A stretch of DNA of 5,924 nucleotides from Chloroflexota bacterium (lineage in GTDB: Bacteria > Chloroflexota > Anaerolineae > B4-G1 > SLSP01): the NCBI GenBank assembly GCA_012798275.1, contig JAAZNO010000545.1:1-5924 (forward strand). The letters are read 5' to 3'. This document shows positions 1 to 4,950 of this stretch, one piece after another. The notes beneath the pieces are model-generated. The model did no database searches and had not been told where the DNA came from. It saw only the letters and a program-made list of their open reading frames with translations. The position numbers were made by a program, and so were the translations under genes. Numbering within the stretch: position 1 is the first letter of the stretch; every line of letters begins with the position of its first letter.

Positions 1-1176
1 GCTGACATTGAGGATATGCAGGGTGGCGCCGGAGAGGTAGAGGTGGTTGCCTGACTTTGACAGGGATTGGTAGCCAGCATACCCTGGCATGTGATACGCG
101 CCCGCCGGAGTGGGGGTAGCGGGGGTGGACACATTCCATACCGTCATCTCCCCATTGTCGCCTCCGCCATAGACAAAGGAGCCGGACAATCCCAAGGCGT
201 TGATGCCGCCGGGAACCGCCATCCGAGTCGGCACGTCGAAGTTGCCACGGTTAGCCACGTAGAGCCCTTGATCTCGCACGGCTATGTAGAGGTAATTCCC
301 CGTGAAAAGGAAGTCCTTGACCTGAGATTTCCCAAGGTCCTGCCCTGAGTACGTCAGGGCATAGTTCCCTGCGTAAGTCGGCGCGGTAGGCGTGGCGACA
401 TTGACAACTTCTACAACGGCGTCGTAGACTCCCCCCGCGATGTAAACATTGGTGCCCTGAACGCCTACCACCTTGACATTGGAGAAGGAAAAGGGAGAGT
501 ACGTGCTCAGCGGTGTGGGATTCGATGGATCGGCAACATTGAGGAGGGTCAATTCTGAGTCGGCGGCGACGTAGGCAATAGCGTTGCTGACCGCAACGCC
601 ATGAATCTGATAGCCGGGCCACGTGCCCACAAGGGTGGGGGTGAACGGCTCCGTCAGATCAAAAATCATCAAGCTGCTGGCATTGGTGATGTAGGCATAC
701 GACCCAGCAATGGCGATGGATTCCGCGACTACCTGTACGTCAGCGTCATTGGCGAGCACGGGGTGTGCTGGATCGGTGAGGTCAATGGCAAAAAGCCCGC
801 CTTTGAAAACCGTTCCCAGGCTGGGATCTTGAATCATCTTGGCCCAGTGTCCGGCGTAGAGCGTGTTGCCGCGGATTGCCAGACTGAGCAGGGGGCGCGT
901 TCCCAATTCGAGGACCTCTAAAAGCTGGGGAGCGGCGGGATTAGAGAGGTTGAACACCAGCAGCTGGTTGTCAACGGCGACGTAGGCGAACGAGTCCTTC
1001 GTGACCACATCATTGACCACACCGCCAAGCCGTCCGATGCGCTCAGCTTTGAAAGGCGGAGAATAGTCAGTGGGGGCGGCCGTCACTGTGGGACTTGAAC
1101 TGACCCATGCCGCTGTAGTGATGAGCAAGACTGCAGCCAATGCTATGGCCAGCCCGATACTTGTTTGTTTGCGCAT
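1..1176 (-). CDS. Exported LVIVD-repeat beta-propeller protein (partial, C-terminus beyond left edge)
   Basis: The minus-strand frame stays open for 392 codons from the ATG at 1176-1174 to base 1. No stop falls inside the window, so the gene is truncated by the edge. Residues 1-34 form a Sec-type signal peptide: a basic MRKQ start, a hydrophobic core around 7-24 and small residues before a likely cut near 33-34. The rest is a chain of blade-like repeats whose cores read LLVFNLSNPAAP (72-83), LFAIDLTDPAHP (128-139), LMIFDLTEPFTP (169-180), LTLLNVADPSNP (209-220), VEVVNVATPTAP (255-266) and MTVWNVSTPATP (344-355), with another starting at LHILNV (386). Each is preceded by an A/LYVA-type strand. 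This hydrophobic strand, then N/D-x-x-x-P-x-x-P, is the LVIVD repeat pattern (Pfam LVIVD), which forms beta-propellers in exported proteins. Seven or more blades are visible. An AGGAGG sits 9-10 bases before the ATG. The family has no defined catalytic activity; binding or a surface scaffold role is likely. What follows the propeller is unknown. Confidence 0.9.
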   Translation of the reverse strand, partial: MRKQTSIGLAIALAAVLLITTAAWVSSSPTVTAAPTDYSPPFKAERIGRLGGVVNDVVTKDSFAYVAVDNQLLVFNLSNPAAPQLLEVLELGTRPLLSLAIRGNTLYAGHWAKMIQDPSLGTVFKGGLFAIDLTDPAHPVLANDADVQVVAESIAIAGSYAYITNASSLMIFDLTEPFTPTLVGTWPGYQIHGVAVSNAIAYVAADSELTLLNVADPSNPTPLSTYSPFSFSNVKVVGVQGTNVYIAGGVYDAVVEVVNVATPTAPTYAGNYALTYSGQDLGKSQVKDFLFTGNYLYIAVRDQGLYVANRGNFDVPTRMAVPGGINALGLSGSFVYGGGDNGEMTVWNVSTPATPTPAGAYHMPGYAGYQSLSKSGNHLYLSGATLHILNVS

Positions 1177-1185
1177 GATGACTTC

Positions 1186-1191
1186 CCTCCT
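1186..1191 (-). promoter_or_regulatory. Shine-Dalgarno site of the LVIVD gene
   Basis: On the minus strand the sequence reads AAGGAGGG, then about nine bases to the ATG at 1176. This full-consensus site decides the start, and the signal peptide that follows immediately agrees with it. Confidence 0.8.
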
Positions 1192-1294
1192 TATTGTTGA
1201 ATTGCTTACGTGTACGTGAATGTAGTAGCTACGCCGTTTGGATTGAGTGAGATGGTCCTCCCCAACCGGCAAAACAGCTGGGGTGACGCGGCTT

Positions 1295-1336
1295 ATTGAC
1301 CTTCCGCAAGTCATGTCTGACGTCCGGCAAGTCAAT
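1295..1336. repeat. Imperfect 42-base palindrome
   Basis: The outer arms ATTGAC (1295-1300) and GTCAAT (1331-1336) are perfect complements. Inside them CCG pairs with CGG and GTCA (1310-1313) with TGAC (1318-1321), with single mismatches between blocks and a short centre, TGTC. The motif CAAGTCA occurs in both halves in the same direction, so the element is also a partial direct repeat. It could be a regulator site upstream of the LVIVD gene, an RNA hairpin in the inter-gene transcript, or a remnant of a small mobile repeat. Sequence alone does not decide. Confidence 0.55.
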
Positions 1337-1348
1337 ATGGCCACTGGA

Positions 1349-1377
1349 TTTATGTGTGGACGGAGCCCGCACATAAA
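1349..1377. repeat. Perfect 8-base inverted repeat, TTTATGTG/CACATAAA
   Basis: TTTATGTG (1349-1356) is the exact reverse complement of CACATAAA (1370-1377), with 13 bases between. The AT-rich arms stand out from the GC-rich surroundings. No T-tract follows on either strand, so it is not a typical intrinsic terminator. An operator or a mobile-repeat end is possible. Confidence 0.5.
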
Positions 1378-1466
1378 AATACTGCTTTCCCTGGCGGCCT
1401 GGATCGTCAATTTCTGTTCGAACTGGCATCCCAAACACTAGCCGCACACCTTTCTGAGAGTCGGCT

Positions 1467-2747
1467 TCAGTCACCTGCCGCCGCTTCCCCTGCCAGATAG
1501 CCGCTGCTGAAGGCGGCCTGCAGGTTGTAGCCGCCCGTGTCCGCAGCGAGATCGAGGACCTCGCCGACGAGGTGCAACCCGGCCACACGCCGCGAGGCGA
1601 AGCTGCGGGGGTCTACCTCTTTCAGGGCGACCCCGCCGGCGGTGACCATTCCCGCCGCCAGCGGCAGCGACCCGGTGATGCGCCAGCGGAAATTCTTGAG
1701 CAGCGTCGCCAGCTCGTCCCGTTCCCCCGCGCGGATGGTGAACACGGGACGTTCCGCCCCGCTGGGGGTGAGCTTCGCCAGCTCGTCTGCCAGGGAGCCG
1801 GGAAGCCAGCCGCGCAACAGATGGGGCAGCTTGCGCTGGGGATACTGTTCGAATTCCCGTTGCAGGCGCGCACGGACCTCCTCGAACGTCATCCCCGGCT
1901 TGAGGTCGAGCGCGAGCGTGACGCTCTTGCCGGCGCGGACGGCGTCCACGGCCGCGAGCGAGAGGCTGAGCACCAGCGGCCCGGAGAGGCCGAAATGGGT
2001 AAAGAGCACCTCGCCGGTCGGCGGGAGGGGCCATGGCGGGGGGAGGACCTTGTCCTTGCCGCCGGGGGTCGCTTCCAGGAGCGTGCACGCGACATTCCGC
2101 AGGCTCACGCCCTGCAACGCCTTCGCGCGGGCCTTTTCCGCTACGGTGAGCGGCACGAGGGCCGGGCGCAAGGGCACGAGTGTGTGCCCGAGGTCGCGCG
2201 CCATGACGTAGCCGTCGCCCGTCGAGCCGGTGCCGGGCCACGAAGCGCCGCCCGTCGCCAGAATCGCGGCGGCGGCGGGGAACGTTTCACCGCCGACCGT
2301 CCGCACGCCGGTGACGTGCTCTTCCTTGACAAGGAGCTCTTGCACGGCGGTGTGATAGCGAATCGTGGCGCCGTGCTCCGTCGCATAGCGCAACAGCGCA
2401 TCGCGCACATCGGCGGCGCGACCCGAAGCGGGAAAGATGCGTCCGCCGCGTTCGACCTGCGTCTCCACGCCGTAGCGTCGCAGCAGCGCGAGGAGCTCCT
2501 CGCGGAAGAACCGGTGGAAGGCGTTGCGCAGGAACGGCCCGTTGTGCCCGAAGGCCGTGAGAAAGGCCTCCAGCGGCGCGGCGTTGGTCACATTGCAGCG
2601 TTCCTGCCCGGTGACGAGGATCTTTTTGCCCGCCTCGCCCATTTTTTCCAGCAGGAGGACGCGCGCCCCTAGCTCGGCGGCGCGGCCGGCGGCCATCAGT
2701 CCCGCCGCGCCGGCACCAATGACGATGACGTTGCGTCGCGGCATCAT
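1467..2747 (-). CDS. FAD-dependent oxidoreductase, HI0933/YhiN/BaiN family
   Basis: This 426-residue flavoprotein matches the usual length of the family (about 400-420). The N-terminus is a Rossmann dinucleotide fold: GAGAAG at 11-16 supplies the GxGxxG phosphate loop and E34 ends the second strand, where FAD ribose is normally bound. The family block GKKILVTGQERCNVTN lies at 40-55. ATGGASWPGTGSTGDGY is at 164-180, LFTHFGLSGP at 248-257 and GGVALKEVD at 371-379. The C-terminal FAD signature GEVLD (395-399) followed by DTGGYNLQAAFSSGYLAG (403-420) is diagnostic. Members are cytoplasmic; the substrate is unknown for most. BaiN of Clostridium scindens was linked to bile-acid reduction, and that function should not be transferred here. 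The start is one of two adjacent ATGs (2747 or 2744). The ATG at 2747 overlaps the cupin stop in an ATGA, and no strong ribosome site precedes it, so translation is probably coupled to the cupin. Residues QE at 48-49 differ from the commoner glycines before RCN. Confidence 0.93.
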   Translation of the reverse strand: MMPRRNVIVIGAGAAGLMAAGRAAELGARVLLLEKMGEAGKKILVTGQERCNVTNAAPLEAFLTAFGHNGPFLRNAFHRFFREELLALLRRYGVETQVERGGRIFPASGRAADVRDALLRYATEHGATIRYHTAVQELLVKEEHVTGVRTVGGETFPAAAAILATGGASWPGTGSTGDGYVMARDLGHTLVPLRPALVPLTVAEKARAKALQGVSLRNVACTLLEATPGGKDKVLPPPWPLPPTGEVLFTHFGLSGPLVLSLSLAAVDAVRAGKSVTLALDLKPGMTFEEVRARLQREFEQYPQRKLPHLLRGWLPGSLADELAKLTPSGAERPVFTIRAGERDELATLLKNFRWRITGSLPLAAGMVTAGGVALKEVDPRSFASRRVAGLHLVGEVLDLAADTGGYNLQAAFSSGYLAGEAAAGD

Positions 2748-3283
2748 GCGCTGCGCAACCCCAGCACCAACAGGCGCAGCTCGGCCTCCGGCGCCGTGTT
2801 CTCCACGCGGTGATATTCCCCCGCACGGATGAGGGCGGCGTCGCCGGGGCGGAGCACGCGCGCGAAGACGGGGCTCCCCGCTGTGGGGCGGTGATGCAGC
2901 TGGCCGACGCCGGCAATCACATACAGGATCTCGTCGAGCTCCGGGTGAGCCTGCATCCCGGTCGCGGCGCCCGGCGCCAGCGTCGTATCGTGCAGGAAGA
3001 CGAAGCTCGCCCCTTCCAGCAGCCCTTCAGCGCTGCCCTCTTCCTCGCTGAAGAGCCAGCGCACGAGCGTCTCGCCGTGTCCTTGCCAGGGAGGCGGCAG
3101 CTCCGGGGCGGGGGCTGCCGGCGTGTAGCGCACGCGCTGGATATGGGCCGCGCGTTTGAAGAGCACGCCGGAGACGACGTCGTAAGGGGCGCGATTGATG
3201 TTCGTGGATTCGCCGCGCCGGTGGAACTCCTCGGCAGGAAGGGGCGGGGGCTCCCACGGTGTTTCATGAATTTCATGCGTCAT
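2744..3283 (-). CDS. Single-domain cupin protein (cupin_2-like)
   Basis: This 179-residue protein has a Pro-rich N-terminal extension (about 1-65) and a beta-barrel cupin domain at roughly 90-178. Cupin motif 1 is seen as GMQAHPELDEILYVIAG (109-125): H113, E118 and G125 fit H-x(3,4)-E-x(6)-G, but the first metal histidine position is Q111. Motif 2 is GDAALIRAGEYHRVEN (147-162): G147, G155, H158 and N162 are conserved, while the usual proline is R153. Three likely metal ligands remain (H113, E118, H158), plus Gln in place of the fourth. No signal peptide or helix-turn-helix is visible, so it is probably a cytoplasmic enzyme or small-molecule sensor of unknown substrate. The ATG at 3283 is preceded by GAGGGTGA at a workable distance. 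It is the first gene of a two-gene unit, and its TGA overlaps the ATG of the flavoprotein, which suggests a shared pathway. Confidence 0.85.
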   Translation of the reverse strand: MTHEIHETPWEPPPLPAEEFHRRGESTNINRAPYDVVSGVLFKRAAHIQRVRYTPAAPAPELPPPWQGHGETLVRWLFSEEEGSAEGLLEGASFVFLHDTTLAPGAATGMQAHPELDEILYVIAGVGQLHHRPTAGSPVFARVLRPGDAALIRAGEYHRVENTAPEAELRLLVLGLRSA

Positions 3284-3362
3284 ACTGAGTCACCCTCACT
3301 TTCTCCGCACATTTTGCGCTCGCGGCGGTCAGCATTCAGGGCTCGTGTCAGTCTTGAGCTGC

Positions 3363-3391
3363 AGTATAGCGTATTTTGGGGAAATCTTCAA
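3363..3391 (-). promoter_or_regulatory. Sigma70-type promoter of the cupin-flavoprotein unit
   Basis: On the minus strand, TTGAAG (3391-3386) is followed by exactly 17 bases and then TATACT (3368-3363). These match the -35 consensus at 4 of 6 and the -10 consensus at 5 of 6. Transcription would begin near 3356, leaving an untranslated leader of about 70 bases before the cupin ATG. Confidence 0.6.
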
Positions 3392-3617
3392 CCGCCGTCT
3401 CTTCTCATTTGGGCGGCAGCGCGTTAGAGGGGGAGCTGGCTTGGGGGGCTGGCAGGATCAGGCACTGAGACGGCTGCCCCATCTGCCCTCGCCTCGTGCA
3501 ACAACCGCCGATCTCCACGCCGGCCGTCGCTGGTCAAGACTGCGATGTGGGTGAAAACAGTCAGACGATGTTTTTCTCCATAAAGCTATCACGTAAACTT
3601 CATCAAGCCTTTACACA

Positions 3618-3637
3618 GACTCAGTATACTCTGAGTC
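3618..3637 (+). promoter_or_regulatory. Palindrome around a -10-like TATACT, candidate operator of the DUF2202 gene
   Basis: GACTCAG (3618-3624) and CTGAGTC (3631-3637) are perfect 7-base inverted arms flanking TATACT (3625-3630), a 5 of 6 match to the -10 consensus. No good -35 lies 16-18 bases upstream; the nearest hexamers, such as ATCAAG, are poor. A dimeric regulator on the arms would cover the -10 box. If TATACT is the -10, the leader to the ATG at 3679 is about 40 bases. Confidence 0.5.
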
Positions 3638-3663
3638 GTTGATCCGAACTAAATTACGGTACT

Positions 3664-3669
3664 AAGGAG
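3664..3669 (+). promoter_or_regulatory. Shine-Dalgarno site of the DUF2202 gene
   Basis: AAGGAG lies nine bases before the ATG at 3679, in an A/T-rich spacer. It supports this start, which is also the one that produces an intact lipoprotein signal. Confidence 0.8.
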
Positions 3670-3678
3670 TGTATAAAA

Positions 3679-4479
3679 ATGAAACAGCGACATGTGTGGC
3701 AGAGTTGGTGGATGGCGGGGTTGTTGGCGTTGACTGTGGTGAGCGGCTGCGCAAGCGGGACAGCGGGCGGAACTGCTACGCCGGCAGCAGTCCCGCCGGA
3801 TGCTCCAGCGGTGGAGACGGCAGTGGCGACGCCAGACCTTCTCACGGTGGATGCCGAGGGCAATACGTCGGTCGAGCCGGCAGCGCTGGAAGCTGCCTTA
3901 GCCTCTATGCCGGTGAGCGAGCTGACCGAGGCGGAAATTGCCGGGCTGGTGTGGATGCGAGAAGAGGAGAAATTGGCGCGAGATGTGTATCTCACGCTGT
4001 ATGAGCTGTGGGGACAGCCAGTGCTCCAGAATATTGCTAATAGCGAGGCGACTCACACCGAAGCGGTGTTGACGTTGCTGGAGCGCTACAGCATTCCCGA
4101 TCCAGCTGACGGCAACGCTGTGGGAGTCTTTACCAATACGGAGCTGCAGGCATTATATGATGCGCTGGTCAAGCAAGGCGCGGAATCGCTGGTAGCAGCG
4201 CTGAAAGTTGGAGCAGCGGTCGAGGAGATTGACATCCTGGATCTGGAGGAGCGGAGCGCGGAGACGGAAAAGACGGATATTCTCACCGTTTACGCCAATT
4301 TGACCAAGGGCTCGCGCAATCATCTGCGATCGTTTGTGGGGACGCTGGAACGGACCAGCGGTGAGGTCTACATCCCGCAGTATATGAGCCAGAAGGCGTA
4401 TGACGCCATCGTGACAGGTGAGATTGAGCGCGGCGGGCAGAACTCCAGCTCGGGGCGCAGGCAAGGCGGGCGCGGCTAG
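3679..4479 (+). CDS. Lipoprotein with DUF2202 ferritin-like domain
   Basis: The 266-residue product begins with a lipoprotein signal: basic MKQRH, a hydrophobic stretch at 11-21 and the lipobox VSGC with the lipidated cysteine at C24. An Ala/Pro/Thr-rich linker (about 25-75) precedes an all-helical domain at about 80-245. That domain carries the DUF2202 hallmarks: REEEKLARDVY (94-104), NSEATHTEAV (121-130), LEERSAETEKTDI (189-201) and KGSRNHLRSF (210-219). The ferritin-like fold of this family often binds two metals. Plausible ligands are E95-E97, the E123-x-x-H126 pair, the acidic run at 182-191 and H215; this assignment is inference. The tail (251-266) is a Gly/Arg/Ser low-complexity stretch. 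The mature protein should be membrane-anchored outside the cytoplasm. The biological role of the family is not established; metal or redox handling is a guess. It is a single-gene unit, divergent from the cupin operon, and its base composition looks less GC-rich than that of the cupin, flavoprotein and smc genes. Confidence 0.9.
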   Translation: MKQRHVWQSWWMAGLLALTVVSGCASGTAGGTATPAAVPPDAPAVETAVATPDLLTVDAEGNTSVEPAALEAALASMPVSELTEAEIAGLVWMREEEKLARDVYLTLYELWGQPVLQNIANSEATHTEAVLTLLERYSIPDPADGNAVGVFTNTELQALYDALVKQGAESLVAALKVGAAVEEIDILDLEERSAETEKTDILTVYANLTKGSRNHLRSFVGTLERTSGEVYIPQYMSQKAYDAIVTGEIERGGQNSSSGRRQGGRG

Positions 4480-4503
4480 CGAACCGGATTCATGACGACC
4501 CAA

Positions 4504-4529
4504 GGGGGCAGCTTGCAGAGGCTGCTCCC
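4504..4529 (+). terminator. Possible terminator hairpin after the DUF2202 gene
   Basis: GGGGGCAGC (4504-4512) pairs with GCTGCTCCC (4521-4529) over nine positions, one of them a G-U wobble, around an 8-base loop. It lies 25 bases after the stop codon. The following TGTTGTTGG is only moderately T-rich, so termination may be weak or the hairpin may serve as a 3'-end stabiliser. Confidence 0.45.
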
Positions 4530-4569
4530 TGTTGTTGGATATGAACAATGCCTCCCTCGAAAATGGCCC

Positions 4570-4593
4570 CGAATGAACACGAATTTCACGAAT
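4570..4593. repeat. Three CGAAT units about 10 bases apart
   Basis: CGAAT starts at 4570, 4580 and 4589, each preceded by C or A in a pattern like CACGAAT. Spacing is close to one DNA helical turn. From memory, similar degenerate 'cacgaat' strings occur in intergenic DNA of many environmental bacteria, so this may be a fragment of a dispersed repeat. That resemblance was not tested here. Confidence 0.4.
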
Positions 4594-4656
4594 AAAATTA
4601 GAAATTCCTTGCCCCCGGGGCTGCTCCGTCCTCAAACAACGCGCTTCAGCGCGGTT

Positions 4657-4702
4657 GGCTCATGTCAGGCTGGGGATGGAATCCCCAGCCGACCCGTGAG
4701 CC
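4657..4702 (+). repeat. Long stem-loop (about 20 paired positions)
   Basis: The inner stem is perfect: GGCTGGGGAT (4668-4677) and ATCCCCAGCC (4681-4690) around a 3-base loop, GGA. It extends outward after small bulges: TC (4665-4666) with GA (4691-4692), then GGCTCATG (4657-4664) with CGTGAGCC (4695-4702), including one wobble pair. No T-run follows, so it is not a standard terminator. It could be an RNA structural element, a REP-like repeat or a DNA cruciform site. Confidence 0.7.
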
Positions 4703-4771
4703 GTCGCCGTCGCTGCTCACGACTCACATTTTCATTTGCGGTGGTGTGCAGCATGAACATGTTAGCTCCTC

Positions 4772-4806
4772 GGAAAATCTCGAAATCGCTTGCACGGAGG
4801 ATTTCC
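4772..4806 (+). repeat. Second stem-loop in the pre-smc region
   Basis: GGAAAATCTC (4772-4781) pairs with GAGGATTTCC (4797-4806) with one mismatch and one wobble around a 15-base loop. GAAATC (4782-4787) inside the loop can pair with GATTTC (4800-4805) instead, so an alternative register exists. Confidence 0.45.
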
Positions 4807-4838
4807 TGGCGACTGCCGAAGATTGAGAATCAACTTTT

Positions 4839-4860
4839 GCCCCCTATGGCGGGGCTTTTT
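4839..4860 (+). terminator. Rho-independent terminator upstream of smc
   Basis: GCCCC (4839-4843) pairs with GGGGC (4851-4855) around a 7-base loop, followed directly by TTTTT (4856-4860). It works on the plus strand only, since the other strand gives no T-run. It sits about 360 bases after the DUF2202 stop and just before the smc promoter. It either ends a long 3' tail of the DUF2202 transcript or ends a separate small RNA. Confidence 0.7.
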
Positions 4861-4895
4861 CGCTCCTGCGCCTCATCCTCTCATTTGGCCGCTCG

Positions 4896-4904
4896 TGTTA
4901 TAAT
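4896..4904 (+). promoter_or_regulatory. Extended -10 promoter of smc
   Basis: TGTTATAAT contains a perfect TATAAT (4899-4904) with the TGn extension immediately upstream. The hexamer at the -35 position is poor, as extended -10 promoters permit. Transcription would start near 4911, giving a leader of about 40 bases. Confidence 0.65.
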
Positions 4905-4940
4905 GGAACGCGCAGGGGACCTCCTCTGATCTCTGGCGTC

Positions 4941-4945
4941 GGGAG
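4941..4945 (+). promoter_or_regulatory. Shine-Dalgarno site of smc
   Basis: GGGAG lies five bases before the ATG at 4951. The start gives the MPKLKELTVQGFKSF opening, which aligns with the usual SMC N-terminus and leaves Walker A at the expected distance. Confidence 0.65.
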
Positions 4946-4950
4946 CAGTC

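Larger units (their letters stand above)
1177..1466. other. Non-coding spacer between the flavoprotein and LVIVD genes, rich in inverted repeats
   Basis: This 290-base stretch lies downstream of the flavoprotein stop and upstream of the LVIVD gene, both on the minus strand. Short open frames cross it on both strands but have no ribosome site and no recognisable protein. It contains three inverted repeats: a weak one with CCCCA (1260-1264) against TGGGG (1279-1283), a long imperfect one (1295-1336) and a perfect 8-base one (1349-1377). None is followed by a T-run on the minus strand, so no clear terminator for the upstream operon was found. No convincing -35/-10 pair for the LVIVD gene was found either; the best -10-like hexamer, TACATT on the minus strand near 1220, lacks a good -35. 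Confidence 0.6.
3284..3678. other. Divergent intergenic region between the cupin and DUF2202 genes
   Basis: This 395-base stretch separates genes that point away from each other. It holds the cupin promoter (3363-3391) and, at the far side, a palindrome and ribosome site for the DUF2202 gene. The middle part, about 3395-3560, is GC-rich and shows no gene. A 69-codon frame starting with GTG at 3345 has no ribosome site and no recognisable protein. No RNA gene was recognised. Confidence 0.6.
4480..4950. other. Long non-coding region between the DUF2202 gene and smc
   Basis: This 471-base stretch has no credible protein gene. In order it holds a hairpin just after the DUF2202 stop (4504-4529), a short CGAAT repeat (4570-4593), a long hairpin (4657-4702), a second hairpin (4772-4806), an intrinsic terminator (4839-4860) and the smc promoter and ribosome site (4896-4945). 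The open frames that cross it have no ribosome sites and are repeat or antisense translations. The concentration of plus-strand structures ending in a terminator leaves room for a small RNA. Confidence 0.65.

Noticed and set aside
67..921. Short frames on both strands across the LVIVD gene
   Set aside because: The minus-strand LVIVD frame is uninterrupted for 392 codons with regular repeats, so the short frames are shadows.
1349..1377. The TTTATGTG/CACATAAA inverted repeat as the terminator of the cupin-flavoprotein unit
   Set aside because: On the minus strand the stem is AT-rich with a large loop and no T-run follows, so it does not meet the pattern of an intrinsic terminator.
1229..1588. 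A 119-codon minus-strand frame overlapping the end of the flavoprotein gene and the spacer
   Set aside because: It overlaps the flavoprotein in another frame, has no ribosome site, and the spacer part is inverted-repeat sequence. No known protein family was recognised.
1572..2672. A 366-codon plus-strand frame, and others, over the flavoprotein gene
   Set aside because: The flavoprotein on the opposite strand has all family motifs in order; the plus-strand translation is low-complexity Arg/Ala/Gly and a codon-bias shadow.
3345..3554. A 69-codon plus-strand frame in the divergent intergenic region
   Set aside because: It begins with GTG without a ribosome site, overlaps the cupin promoter and has no recognisable sequence features.
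4153..4635. A 160-codon minus-strand frame covering the DUF2202 3' half and downstream repeat
   Set aside because: Its first part is a translation of the CGAAT repeat and hairpin, and the rest is antisense to the DUF2202 domain; there is no independent support.
4492..4929. A 145-codon plus-strand frame between the DUF2202 gene and smc
   Set aside because: It would translate through both hairpins, the intrinsic terminator and the smc promoter, and has no ribosome site.
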